This document shows, piece by piece, positions 16,894-25,610 of a stretch of DNA of 64,000 nucleotides. The notes under the pieces are model-generated. The model had not been told where the DNA came from. It did not search any database and saw nothing but the letters and a program-made list of their open reading frames with translations. Position 1 is the stretch's first letter; every line of letters begins with the position of its first letter. The DNA is from Streptomyces sp. NRRL F-5126 (GTDB taxonomy: Bacteria; Actinomycetota; Actinomycetes; Streptomycetales; Streptomycetaceae), in NCBI RefSeq assembly GCF_000721265.1, contig NZ_JOFZ01000006.1, forward strand, positions 62,001 to 126,000, read 5' to 3'. The position numbers and the translations under genes are program-made.

Positions 16894-17475
16894 ATGAACG
16901 CTCTCGCCGACCAGAGCCCCGCCCCGGCCGCCGTCCCCGCCGCCGCCCTCCGGAAGCTGTACGTCCTGCGCTTCGCGTTCGCCGCGGTGTGGGCGATCCT
17001 GCTCTTCGCGTCCGCCGGCACGCTGGGCCCGCTGAGCGCGACCCTGCTGGTGATCTACCCGCTGTTCGACGTGGCGTGTGCCGTCGCCGACATCCGGTCG
17101 GCCAGGGCGAGCCAGGGCCAGGTACGCGCCCTGTACGTGAACATCGCGCTCAGCTCTCTCGCCGGCGTCGGCCTCGTCCTCGCCGCCACGTCCGGCATCC
17201 CGTCGGTCCTGCGCGTCTGGGGCCTGTGGGCCATCACGGCGGGCCTCGTCCAGCTGGTGGTCGGTGCCGTACGGCGCGGGCTCGGAGGCCAGTGGCCGAT
17301 GATCGCCAGCGGCGCGATCTCCGCCGTCGCCGGGGCGTCCTTCTTCGCGCAGGCGGGCAAGGACAACGCCTCCCTGGGCAGCCTGGCCGGCTACGCCGTC
17401 CTCGGTGGCATCTTCTTCCTGGTCTCGGCCCTCCGGCTGGGACGCGGGAAGGGACGCGCCGGCAAGGACGCGTGA
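16894..17475 (+). CDS. DUF308 (HdeD-like) multi-pass membrane protein
   Basis: A 193-residue membrane protein with about six hydrophobic helices after a 22-residue Ala/Pro-rich start ('LYVLRFAFAAVWAILLFASA', 'LSATLLVIYPLFDVACAVAD', 'GVGLVLAATSG', 'AGYAVLGGIFFLVSAL'). HdeD-like proteins are small stress-related membrane proteins without a known transport reaction. It is controlled, by position, by the divergent TetR. It could be part of a detoxification response; nothing in it indicates a substrate. Confidence 0.82.
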   Translation: MNALADQSPAPAAVPAAALRKLYVLRFAFAAVWAILLFASAGTLGPLSATLLVIYPLFDVACAVADIRSARASQGQVRALYVNIALSSLAGVGLVLAATSGIPSVLRVWGLWAITAGLVQLVVGAVRRGLGGQWPMIASGAISAVAGASFFAQAGKDNASLGSLAGYAVLGGIFFLVSALRLGRGKGRAGKDA

Positions 17476-17619
17476 CCCGGGCCTCGACCGCCCGGCCCCC
17501 GACCGCCCGGCCCCCGACCGCCGCGGGCCCGACCGGCGACCCCCGCGCCGACCGGGCCCGCGGCACACGCCGCTTCGCGCGCTGCGCCCTGTGCCCTGTG
17601 CTCGACGTACGGCGCCTCG

Positions 17620-18306
17620 CTACAGGCCGGTCGGGAGCCGGCGGATCTGGTCAAGGCCCAGCGGGGCCGCCGGTGGCAGGGGCTTGGTCCGGTCCGCTTC
17701 GGCGGACTGGAGGAAGTAGGCCACCAGCCGTCGCGACGCGGGCTCCGAGACGTGGGGCGGCTGCGCGGCGAGTCCGTTGTTGGCGAGCAGGAGCACCAGC
17801 ACGTCGCTGGGGTCGAAGTCCCCGCGCAGGCGGCCCGCTTCCTTGGCGCGCTGGACGAGCCGCGCGAGGTCGGGTTCGGCGCGGTCCCATTGGCGGCGGC
17901 CGTCGTCGGTCTCCCCGTACTGCGCGAGGAAGGCGCTGGTGAAGCCGCGGTCGGCGACCTGCGCGGCGCACACCGTCTCGACGAAGGAACGGAAGCCGTG
18001 CCACGGGTCCGGGTCGGCCAGCGCTTCGTCGAAGGCGGTGGCGCACTCGGTGAGCTGGTCGTCGAACACCGCCGCGACGAGCGAGGCGCGGGTGGGAAAG
18101 CGGCGGTACAGCGTGGCGGCTCCGACGCCGGCGCGGCGCGCGATCGCGCTGATGGGTACGGCCGTTCCACGCTCCGTGAACGTCTCGTGAGCCGCCCGGA
18201 CGATGCGGTCGCGGTTGCGCTGGGCATCGCTGCGCAACCCGCCGGATACACCGTTCCCGCTGTCCGGTGATTCCCTGATCGTTTTCCGGGAGAGATCGGC
18301 AGGCAT
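17620..18306 (-). CDS. TetR-family transcriptional regulator
   Basis: About 228 residues. An N-terminal extension rich in polar residues precedes the HTH ('RNRDRIVRAAHETFTERGTA', 'ISAIARRAGVGAATLYRRFP'). The C-terminal half ('LLLANNGLAAQPPHVSEPA') is like the SACE_7040-type ligand domain. Start taken as ATG 18306; a GTG at 18315 is equally possible, since neither has a strong ribosome-binding site. It is divergent from the ketopantoate-reductase-like gene, its likely target. Confidence 0.88.
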   Translation of the reverse strand: MPADLSRKTIRESPDSGNGVSGGLRSDAQRNRDRIVRAAHETFTERGTAVPISAIARRAGVGAATLYRRFPTRASLVAAVFDDQLTECATAFDEALADPDPWHGFRSFVETVCAAQVADRGFTSAFLAQYGETDDGRRQWDRAEPDLARLVQRAKEAGRLRGDFDPSDVLVLLLANNGLAAQPPHVSEPASRRLVAYFLQSAEADRTKPLPPAAPLGLDQIRRLPTGL

Positions 18307-18325
18307 TTCTCTCACTTTCTCGCAT

Positions 18326-18343
18326 GTGGAAACAGTCGTCCAC
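18326..18343. promoter_or_regulatory. Possible TetR operator (GTGGA / TCCAC inverted repeat)
   Basis: GTGGA and TCCAC are 8 bp apart in the 112-bp gap between the divergent TetR and ketopantoate-reductase-like genes. The arms are only 5 bp, so the call rests mainly on position. Confidence 0.35.
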
Positions 18344-18418
18344 TTCTCAGGTTAGCGTGGCCGGCAGGCGGCAGCACCGCCCTTACCGTCACCGCATTCC
18401 GAGGAAGCGAAGAACGCC

Positions 18419-19365
18419 ATGAAGATTCTCATGTTCGGCCGAGGAACGATCGCCATGCTCTACGGCTGGGCGCTGGAAAAGGCCGGAAACCAGGTCGATT
18501 TCTATGTCCGTCCCGGCAGAGCCGCGCAGTACGGGCCCGAAGTGGACCTGCGGATCCAGGACGGACGGGCGGCCGCAAGGGGGTGACGGTCGGCGAGACG
18601 TGGCCGATCACCATGCGCGAGGAGCTGGACGCCGGCCACGACTACGACCTGATCATCCTGAGCGTCAATCACGACCAGCTCGACTCGGCGGTCACATTCC
18701 TGAGCACGCGCGTCGGCAGGGCGACCGTGCTCGTCTTCAACAACGTCTGGACCGAGCCCGCCGACGCGGTGTCCGGTCTGCCCGGCGACCAGGTCGTCTG
18801 GGGCTTTCCCGGCGCCGGCGGCGGCGTCTCGGGCAGCGCGCTCCGCGGCGGGCTGCTGAAGCCCGTCTTCATGGGCTTCTGCGGCGACTCGAACCGGACC
18901 GACCGCTACCGGCAGGTCCGCGACCTGTTCAGGCGCTCCGGTTTCAGGGTGTCCGAGCAGCGCGACTTCCGCAGCTGGCTGTGGTTCCACTTCATCATGG
19001 ACGCCGGCCTGCTGGCGCAGGCGATCAAAGCCGGCAGCTTTTCCAGGATGGCCGCGTCACGCACCGCCGCCAAGGAATCCGTCCTGCTCATTCGCGAAAT
19101 GGTTCCGCTGCTCAAGGCGAAGGGCGGGACGCCGAGGCTGGGCGCCGCCGCCTTCTCGTACATTCCTGCCGGGCTGCTCGGCTTTCTCCTGCGTAAATTC
19201 CTGGGCGCGGAAACCATTTACGGCTCCATCATGGCGCAGGCCGAAGAAACGGGGCACCTCGGGCCGGAAGCCATGAGCCTTTACACCAAGGACGTGCTGG
19301 CCGAGGCACGCAGGTTGGGCGTTGCGCTCCCCCGGATGACCGCGCTTGAGCCGCTGTTCGCGTAG
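18419..19365 (+). pseudogene. Ketopantoate reductase (ApbA/PanE)-family gene with a one-base frameshift
   Basis: The ATG at 18419 starts 'MKILMFGRGTIAMLYGWALE', a Rossmann nucleotide-binding start (GRGTIA in place of GxGxxG). The frame then reaches TGA at 18584 after 55 codons. From about 18571 the next frame continues the same protein ('GVTVGETWPITMREELDAGH', 'DLIILSVNHDQLDSAV', 'FPGAGGGVSGSALRGG') to the stop at 19365. Restoring one base near GGCCGCAAGG (18571-18580) gives one 315-residue protein of normal family length. Family members reduce 2-ketopantoate or similar 2-oxo acids with NADPH. Either the gene is inactive or the assembly lost one base. A GTG at 18583 could restart translation but the product would lack the cofactor site. 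Confidence 0.82.
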
Positions 19366-19400
19366 CACCGCCTGCGTACCGCCCGCGCCGCCCGCGCCCG

Positions 19401-20048
19401 CTACGGCCGGGCGGACGTGACGGAGGCCATGGCCCCGAGCCCCGCGGCGGTGCTCCAGGCGACCGCTTCGTCGCGGGTCACGTCGACCTCCCCGCCGAGC
19501 CAGCTGTCGATGATCCGCAGGACTGCTCCGACCACCGCCACCGCGGCGACCCGGGCCCGCCCGGCCCCGAGGGGCGGCGCGGCCGCGGCGCGCTCCGCGA
19601 TGAACCCCCGCTCCACGATGGAGGCGAGGTCGTCCAGCGCACGGGCGCGGCGCGATGCGACAGCGCCTCCGGCGCTCTGGGCACGGGCCACGAAGCGTCC
19701 CTTGGCGGGTACGGCCAGGAGGACGTCGAGCCCGCGCGATACGGCCCGGCGCGCGATGTCCGCCGGCGGCGCGTCGGCAGCGGCGACCACGGCGCGCACC
19801 GCTGCCCGCACCTCGCCGGTGATCTCCTCGAAGAGCGCACCCATCAGGGCGTCGACGTCCTCGAAGCTTTCGTAGAAGTAGCGGCGCGTCAGGCCGGCCT
19901 CGTCACAGACACGGCGCGCGCTCACACCGCTCCAGCCGTCGGCGTCGAACACCTTCAGCGCCGCGCTGAGCAGTGCCTCGCGCCGCTGTGCGACGCGGTC
20001 CTCTGCCGGGGTTCCGCGGTAGGGACGCACCAGAGGCGGTATGACCAT
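19401..20048 (-). CDS. TetR-family transcriptional regulator
   Basis: A 215-residue regulator with 'ALKVFDADGWSGVSARRVCD' and 'EAGLTRRYFYESFEDVDALM' as its helix-turn-helix; the YFYESF form of the recognition helix is a recognised TetR variant. The ATG at 20048 is used; an in-frame start 18 bp upstream would place the start inside the promoter elements of the divergent gene. A 26-bp palindrome between this gene and the SDR is the likely operator. Confidence 0.9.
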   Translation of the reverse strand: MVIPPLVRPYRGTPAEDRVAQRREALLSAALKVFDADGWSGVSARRVCDEAGLTRRYFYESFEDVDALMGALFEEITGEVRAAVRAVVAAADAPPADIARRAVSRGLDVLLAVPAKGRFVARAQSAGGAVASRRARALDDLASIVERGFIAERAAAAPPLGAGRARVAAVAVVGAVLRIIDSWLGGEVDVTRDEAVAWSTAAGLGAMASVTSARP

Positions 20049-20057
20049 GACCTCATG

Positions 20058-20095
20058 TTGACACACCTCGGTACCAGAAATACATTTCTGGTACC
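20058..20095 (+). promoter_or_regulatory. SDR promoter overlapped by a 26-bp TetR operator
   Basis: TTGACA (20058-20063) and TACATT (20081-20086) are exactly 17 bp apart and read toward the SDR gene. GGTACCAGAAAT and its perfect inverse ATTTCTGGTACC, separated by AC, span 20070-20095 and cover the spacer and the -10 box. This is the cleanest promoter-operator in the window. Confidence 0.8.
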
Positions 20096-20145
20096 AGCCG
20101 GTATCAACTTAACGGCCACCGGCCGCCCCGGACGAGGGAACCCAC

Positions 20146-21102
20146 ATGGCACGCCGAGACTTCGACATCACCGTCCCCGACCTGCACGGGAAGCGTGCCG
20201 TCGTCACCGGGGCGAGCGACGGGATGGGGCTCGGCATCGCGACGCGCCTGGCCGCCGCCGGAGCGCAGGTCGTCCTGCCCGTCCGCAATGCGCGCAAGGG
20301 GGATGCGGCGCGCGCCAGGATCCGTCAGCAGGTCTCCGAGGCGGACGTGTCACTGCGCGCACTCGACCTGTCCTCGCTGGACTCGGTCGCGGCGCTCGGC
20401 AGGACCCTCCTCGAGGAGGGCAACCCCGTGCACCTGCTCGTCAACAACGCCGGGGTCATGACGCCGCCCGAACGCCGGACGACCGCCGACGGCTTCGAGC
20501 TGCAGTTCGGCACGAACCATCTCGGCCACTTCGCCCTGGTGGCGCACCTGCTGCCGCTGCTGCGCGCGGGCCACGCACGCGTGACGTCGCAGATCAGCGT
20601 CGCGGCGAACCAAGGCGCCATCAACTGGGACGACTTGAACTGGGAGCGGTCGTATCGCGGCATGCGCGCCTACAGCCAGTCGAAGATCGCGTTCGGCCTC
20701 TTCGGCCTGGAGCTCAACCGGCGCAGCGAGGCCGGCGGCTGGGGCATCACGAGCAACTTGTCGCACCCGGGTGTCGCCCCCACCAACCTGCTCGCGGCCC
20801 GCCCGGAGGTCGGACGCGACAAGGACACCCTGGGCGTGCGGCTGATCCGCGCCCTGTCGTCCCGCGGGATCCTCCTCGGGACGGTACGGAGCGCGCAGCT
20901 ACCCGCCCTCTACGCCGCCACCGCGCCCGACGCCAAGCCGGGCGGCTTCTACGGCCCCAGCGGGCCGGGCCACCTGGGCGGCCCGCCGACCGAGCAGAAG
21001 CTGTACGGCAGGCTGCGCGGCGCCGACGAGGCGCGTCGCGTCTGGCGGTTCTCCGAGGAACTCACGGGCGTGCGCTTCGAGGAACAGCCCACGCACGGCT
21101 GA
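20146..21102 (+). CDS. Short-chain dehydrogenase (retinol-dehydrogenase/WWOX-like)
   Basis: A 318-residue SDR, longer than the classical ~250 because of a C-terminal extension like that of retinol dehydrogenases and protochlorophyllide-reductase relatives. It has TGASDGMG (about residues 21-28), '[20 protein letters not shown]', '[11 protein letters not shown]' and YSQSK as the catalytic Tyr/Lys. An Arg shortly after the glycine motif ('LPVRNARKG') suggests NADP(H). Its promoter is covered by a TetR palindrome, so expression is probably inducible. Substrate unknown. Confidence 0.9.
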   Translation: MARRDFDITVPDLHGKRAVVTGASDGMGLGIATRLAAAGAQVVLPVRNARKGDAARARIRQQVSEADVSLRALDLSSLDSVAALGRTLLEEGNPVHLLVNNAGVMTPPERRTTADGFELQFGTNHLGHFALVAHLLPLLRAGHARVTSQISVAANQGAINWDDLNWERSYRGMRAYSQSKIAFGLFGLELNRRSEAGGWGITSNLSHPGVAPTNLLAARPEVGRDKDTLGVRLIRALSSRGILLGTVRSAQLPALYAATAPDAKPGGFYGPSGPGHLGGPPTEQKLYGRLRGADEARRVWRFSEELTGVRFEEQPTHG

Positions 21103-21161
21103 AGGCGCCCGGCTCCGGTCCGGGAGCGCGGCTGCGGGGGCGTTGATGACCGTTCGGCACG

Positions 21162-22300
21162 TCATCGCTCGGCGGCTACCTGGGCTCCCACGCCCGCACG
21201 AGATCCTCCGGCCCCCCAGTGCGCGGTCAGCGGAAGCTCTTCTTCCATGCCGCAGCGGGAAACCGCTACCAGGGGCGTATCCGGGGCAGTGCCCGGCACG
21301 GTGAGCATGGCGCGCACCAAGGCGTCGTAGTCGTGGCGGTCGAAGGGCTGATTCTCCAGCCACTTGACCGACCCGACGGGCCACTCGCCGTCAGGCATCA
21401 GACGCAGCAACGACTCGCGGATCAACGGCTCGACGGCTCGGCCCCGCCACGTGGTCCACGAACGCTCGATGCGTTCCAGTGCCAAGTCACCCCGGCCACG
21501 GTCGATCAGGGGGATCGAGCGTGCCAGGAAAGCGAGCCAGAACCTCAGATACGGGTCGGCGATCCGGTAGCGCTTGTTCTTGCTGTCCGGCTTGGCGGAC
21601 AGGGGGAGGTCCGCGGCCAGGACCCTCTTGTCCTGCAGCGTGGCCAGCAGCGGGGAGAGCGTGCCGGACGGCAGGGCGTTGGCACCACCCGCTCGGGCCG
21701 CCATCGTGCCGAACGTACGCTCACCGCTGCCGACCGCTTCCAGCACGGCCCGGGAATACGAAGCCTCGGGGAACCCGCCGTTGACCAGCTGGGCGTCGAC
21801 AGCCTCTGCAGGGCCGAGCCCGGTCATGGATCGCACGTCAGCCGGATTCAGGGGGTGGACGGTCGTTTTCGCCGCTCGGCCGAAGAACGGGCGCCCGCAG
21901 GACTGCAGTGCCTCCATCACCGACATGTCGCTGCCGACCAGCAGCAGCAATACGGGCTTGGAGGACAGCGATACGGGGTGAGTCATCCGGCACCGCGAGC
22001 GCCAGCGAGCGCAGAGCCAGGTTCCAGTCTTGCGCCTGGAGGCCGGCGACCAGCCCCGCCCCCGGTAGCGGCGGCTCTGCGCGAGTGTGGCGACGAAGTC
22101 GGCGCGCTCGGCCACCGGGTTGCGTCCGCGGGTGGCCTGGAAAACCGCGTACGGCGCTCCCGCGCGGTCGCAGAACTCCTGGGCCAGGCGCGACTTCCCC
22201 ACACGGCGCCGACCGGTCATGATCACAGCCGGCCCGCGAGTGGCCCCGCCGCCTCCTGAAACCGTCCGGTGCTGCTCGGCCGGCAGCGCGAGATCCCCGG
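21162..22300 (-). pseudogene. Decayed AAA-type ATPase (archaeal ATPase / DUF234-like) gene
   Basis: From about 22226 down the frame starts with a Walker A motif, GRRRVGKS, then loses sense after 'DFVATLAQS'. A different frame between about 22070 and 21970 continues the protein ('AGLVAGLQAQDWNLALRSLA', 'VPDDSPRIAVL'). The Walker B segment that should follow ('DE-PW') is missing, and the first frame resumes with 'SSKPVLLLLVGSDMSVMEAL'. The remaining C-terminal 250 residues ('AEAVDAQLVNGGFPEA', 'RYRIADPYLRFWLAF', 'GRAVEPLIRESLLRL') match the DUF234-linked family. More homologous sequence lies upstream of the Walker motif in shifted frames. Frameshift plus deletion of the hydrolysis motif mean it is not functional. 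Confidence 0.75.
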
Positions 22301-22517
22301 CTCGACCTTTACGAAACCGACCTCAGCGAACCGCACGAGGACGGCCCACTCCGAGTGGGGGAATCCCCCGCGTCGTAGGCCCCCTGCGGCTCCTCCGCCA
22401 CCTCAGCCGTCACGGCTCGCTCGGTGACATGAAGATGCGGTTTCGCCCCTTCGAGTCGAAGCCTGCACCGCCGGCCGTGGAGCGCGGCGGTCAGGACGTC
22501 GAACGCGAGGCGTTCGG

Positions 22518-23516
22518 TCAGCGGTGCGTGATGCCGGTCTTGGCGTTGGGGCCGAGGGTCGGTTCGGTGACGGGGACGTCACCGAGGGCCTCGTCGACGG
22601 CGGTCAGCAGGTCGTCGGGCAGCTCGATGCCGGAGGCGGCGGCGTTGCTGTGGACCTGTTCGGGACGGGAGGCCCCGGTGATGGCGGAGGCGACCTCGGT
22701 ACGGCGCAGGACCCAGGCGAGGGCGAGGGCGGGCATGCTCATCCCGGCCTGTTCGGCGATCGGCACGAGGCGCTGGACCGCAGCGAGGGTGGCGTCGCTG
22801 TAGACCAGGTCCTTGGACACGGCCATGTCGGCGGAGGCGAACCTGCTGCCTTCCGGCACGGGCTGTCCTGGCTTGTACTTGCCAGTGAGGACGCCCTGGG
22901 CGAGCGGGGACCAGACGATCTGGGAGATGCCGTTGGCCGCGGACAGGCCGAAGACCTCCGCTTCGGGGGCCTGCCAGAGCATGGAGTACTGCGGCTGGGA
23001 GGAGACGAACAGGTCCGGCCCCGCGATGTCGATCGCGGCCCGGATCTGCTCGGGGGTCCACTCGCTGAAGCCGAGGTAGCGGGCCTTGCCCTGCTCGACC
23101 ACCTTCTGCAACGCCTCGATCGTGTCCTCGATCGGCACGGCGGGGTCGAAGCGGTGCGCCTGGTACAGGTCGACGTGGTCGGTCTTCAGGCGGGTGAGGG
23201 AGGCGTCGATCTGCTTGGCGATCTGTGCCGGGGACAGGCCCTGGTCGGCAGGGTCCTCGGACATCCGGCCCCAGACCTTGGTGGCCAGGATGTAGGAGTC
23301 GCGGGGGTGGGCGGAGAGGATCTCGCCCCAGGCCGTCTCGGCGGCTCCTCGGCCGTAGACGTTGGCGGTGTCGAAGAAGTTGATGCCCGCCTCGAACGCC
23401 GCCTCGGTGCAGGCCCGGGTCTGGTCGGCCTCGATGCCGCCGGCGTAGGTGAGCCAGGATCCGAGCGAGATCTCCGAGACCTCCAGGTCCGAGCTGCCGA
23501 GTGTGCGGTATCGCAT
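22518..23516 (-). CDS. Aldo/keto reductase, potassium-channel-beta-subunit-like
   Basis: A 332-residue AKR with the catalytic Asp and Tyr in 'NFFDTANVYGRGAAE', Lys in 'LATKVWG' and His in 'LYQAHRFD'. The start 'MRYRTLGSSDLEVSEISLGS' is the standard beginning of the Kv-beta/YghZ branch. ATG 23516 is preceded by 'GGGAGCAAGGAGCACCC', with AAGGAG about 5 nt away. It is divergent from the folate/O-demethylase group across a 400-bp gap and may or may not belong to that system. Likely NADPH-dependent reduction of an aldehyde or quinone. Confidence 0.9.
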   Translation of the reverse strand: MRYRTLGSSDLEVSEISLGSWLTYAGGIEADQTRACTEAAFEAGINFFDTANVYGRGAAETAWGEILSAHPRDSYILATKVWGRMSEDPADQGLSPAQIAKQIDASLTRLKTDHVDLYQAHRFDPAVPIEDTIEALQKVVEQGKARYLGFSEWTPEQIRAAIDIAGPDLFVSSQPQYSMLWQAPEAEVFGLSAANGISQIVWSPLAQGVLTGKYKPGQPVPEGSRFASADMAVSKDLVYSDATLAAVQRLVPIAEQAGMSMPALALAWVLRRTEVASAITGASRPEQVHSNAAASGIELPDDLLTAVDEALGDVPVTEPTLGPNAKTGITHR

Positions 23517-23918
23517 GGGTGCTCCTTGCTCCCGTGGGGAGATGTCCGGCGGTAGGTGTCCGGTGCCGGTGCGGGTCAGCGGTGGCGGGCCGCCGGCTCC
23601 AGGGCGGGGTTGATGCAGCTGCTGTCGGCTGTGTTGATGACCGTACCGGGCGTGACGATCTCGGGCAGACGATGCGGGCGGCCCACCCGCGATCCGGGGT
23701 GCTGAAAGGCCGGCGGCAGGGGGTTCGCAGAATGACACCCGGGCGTTCGCTGTACGGCTCGGCCGCCGCATCGCGCCGCCGTAGCGTCCCTGGTGCCAAG
23801 GCCCGGTCGAGCACCCGGCGCGGCGACGGCCGCCGCGAGCCCGACGGACGCGGGGATCCGGACACGCCACGCGAACAGGCCCATGGCAATCGGACGCCAG
23901 ACAGGAAGGAGTGCGGCG
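23517..23918. other. 400-bp divergent intergenic region
   Basis: No gene could be supported here. On the minus strand the short stretch 23576-23700 reads 'EIVTPGTVINTADSSC' and ends at a stop, which could be the tail of a lost gene, but it has no recognisable start or domain. The region presumably contains the promoters of the aldo/keto reductase and of the metF-like gene; no clear boxes were found. Confidence 0.4.
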
Positions 23919-24785
23919 ATGACGTCGGAACCACTGCCGAACGCACTCACCACCGAGCACCTCATGGCGGCCGCGACCCTTGAGATCATCCCGCTCAAGG
24001 GCGCCCGGGAGCAGATCCGGGCCGCGCCCGCCGATGCCACGGTCGCGATCACGTGTTCGCCCAGGTTCGGGCTCGACCGCACCTTGGAGGCGTGCGCTCT
24101 CGCCGTCCGCTCCGGGCGACGGGTGGTGCCGCATCTCGCCGCCCGCATGGTGCCCGGCCCGCGCGCGCTCACCGACTTCGTCCGGCGGATCGAAGACCTC
24201 GGCATCACGGAGCTGTTCGTCGTCGGAGGCGACGGCGAGACGCCGGTCGGCCCCTACCACGAGGCCGGCCACGTGCTGGAGGATCTGCGGGGGCGCGACC
24301 ACGGCCTGACCCGTCTGGGCGTCGGCTGCTACCCCGAAGGCCATCCCCGTATCGACGACGAGCGGCTCTGGGCCGCCCTGGAGCGCAAGCAGAAGCTGGC
24401 CACGTACATGGTCAGCCAGATGTGTTTCGACGCCACGGTCGTACGCAAGTGGCTGTGCCGGGCCCAGGAACGCGGGATCGGACTGCCGCTGCGGGTGGGC
24501 GTGGCCGGGCCGTTGAAGATCACCAGGCTCGCGGAGCTGTCCCTCAAGGTCGGTGTCGGCCAGTCGCTGCGCTACCTGAGCAAGCAGCGCGGCATGGTCG
24601 GCAACGTCCTGCTGGGCCGCGCCTACGACCCCGCGCCGTTCGTCAGGGCGACCGCCGGTGCGGCCGGAATCGAGGGCCTGCATGTCTTCAGCTTCAACCA
24701 GGTTCCCCAGTACATGGCCTGGCGGGACGCGCACATGCCCCGGCCGGACGCTCGGCAGGCGGCCGGCGAAGCCGGCCCGCGGTAG
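23919..24785 (+). CDS. metF: 5,10-methylene-tetrahydrofolate reductase-like protein (MetF family)
   Basis: A 288-residue (beta/alpha)8 flavoprotein. Family motifs are visible: the Glu in 'LEIIPLKGAREQ' (E28 region of E. coli MetF), 'LFVVGGDGETP', 'GVGCYPEGHP', 'MVSQMCFDA' and 'RVGVAGPLK'. AAGGA lies about 8 nt before the ATG. MetF interconverts 5-methyl- and 5,10-methylene-THF. Next to a THF-dependent aromatic O-demethylase the useful direction is oxidation of the 5-methyl-THF made by demethylation, as known for the metF linked to ligM in Sphingobium SYK-6. A separate housekeeping metF for methionine synthesis would be expected elsewhere (inference). Confidence 0.82.
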   Translation: MTSEPLPNALTTEHLMAAATLEIIPLKGAREQIRAAPADATVAITCSPRFGLDRTLEACALAVRSGRRVVPHLAARMVPGPRALTDFVRRIEDLGITELFVVGGDGETPVGPYHEAGHVLEDLRGRDHGLTRLGVGCYPEGHPRIDDERLWAALERKQKLATYMVSQMCFDATVVRKWLCRAQERGIGLPLRVGVAGPLKITRLAELSLKVGVGQSLRYLSKQRGMVGNVLLGRAYDPAPFVRATAGAAGIEGLHVFSFNQVPQYMAWRDAHMPRPDARQAAGEAGPR

Positions 24786-24801
24786 GAGCCCGGCGGATCT
24801 C

Positions 24802-25535
24802 ATGAGCGATGCCGTCATCACCCTGTCGTGCCGGGACCGGCCCGGGATCGTACGTGCGGTCACCGGATTCGTCGCCGATCACGGCTGCAGCATCACCGAG
24901 AGCCATCAGTTCATCGACCCCGATACCTCACGCCTGTACATGCGCCTGGCGTTCAAGGCGGTGGTGGACGCCACTTGTGACGTCGACCTGCTCGGCAAGG
25001 AGTTCACCGCGGTCGCCCGGGAGTTCCTGATGAGCTGGGAGATCGTGGACGCCACTCGTCGCGCCCGCCTGATCATCCTGGTCAGCAGATTCGGCCACTG
25101 TCTCAACGACCTGCTCTACCGTGCCAGGGCCGGTCAGCTGAACGCCGACATCGCGGCGGTGGTCTCCAACCATCCCGACCTCGAACCGCCGGCGGCCGCC
25201 GCGGGCGTGCCGTTCCCGCACATACCGGTCACCGCGGCCACCAAGCCCCAAGCCGAGGCGGAGCTCCTGCGGCTCGTCGGCGAGCTGGAGGCCGACGTGG
25301 TCGTGCCGGCCCGCTACCTGCAGATCCTCTCGGCGGATCTGTGCTCCCCTCTCGCGGGACGGGCCATCAACATCCACCACTCGATGCTGCCCGGCTTCAA
25401 GGGCGCCAAGCCCTACCAGCAGGCGTGACCGCGCTGGGCCGCGACAACGAGTCGCCGGCACTGGCACGTGCCGTGCAGTGGCACGTGGAGAACCGCGTGA
25501 TGCTCGACGGGCACCGCACGGTCGTGTTCCGATGA
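24802..25535 (+). pseudogene. purU: 10-formyl-THF deformylase gene (purU) with an internal deletion and frameshift
   Basis: The first frame gives 208 residues: an ACT domain (residues 4-80, 'CRDRPGIVRAVTGFVADHG') and most of a formyl-transferase domain, including N190 and H192 of the catalytic 'INIHHSMLPGFKGAKPY'. It then stops at 25426-25428. The true C-terminus ('ESPALARAVQWHVENRVMLD' to 'HRTVVFR') continues in another frame to 25535. About 40 residues that normally lie between, with the catalytic Asp in the 'T..LD.GPII' motif, are missing. Known: PurU releases formate and THF from 10-formyl-THF, fitting recycling of the C1 unit from O-demethylation. As sequenced it should not be active. 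Confidence 0.85.
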
Positions 25536-25610
25536 GTACCACACGCGATCACGCGTAGGAGCCCGAGGACCTGACCCACGTCCGGGGCCGAGAGCGAGAG
25601 CGAGAACGGG

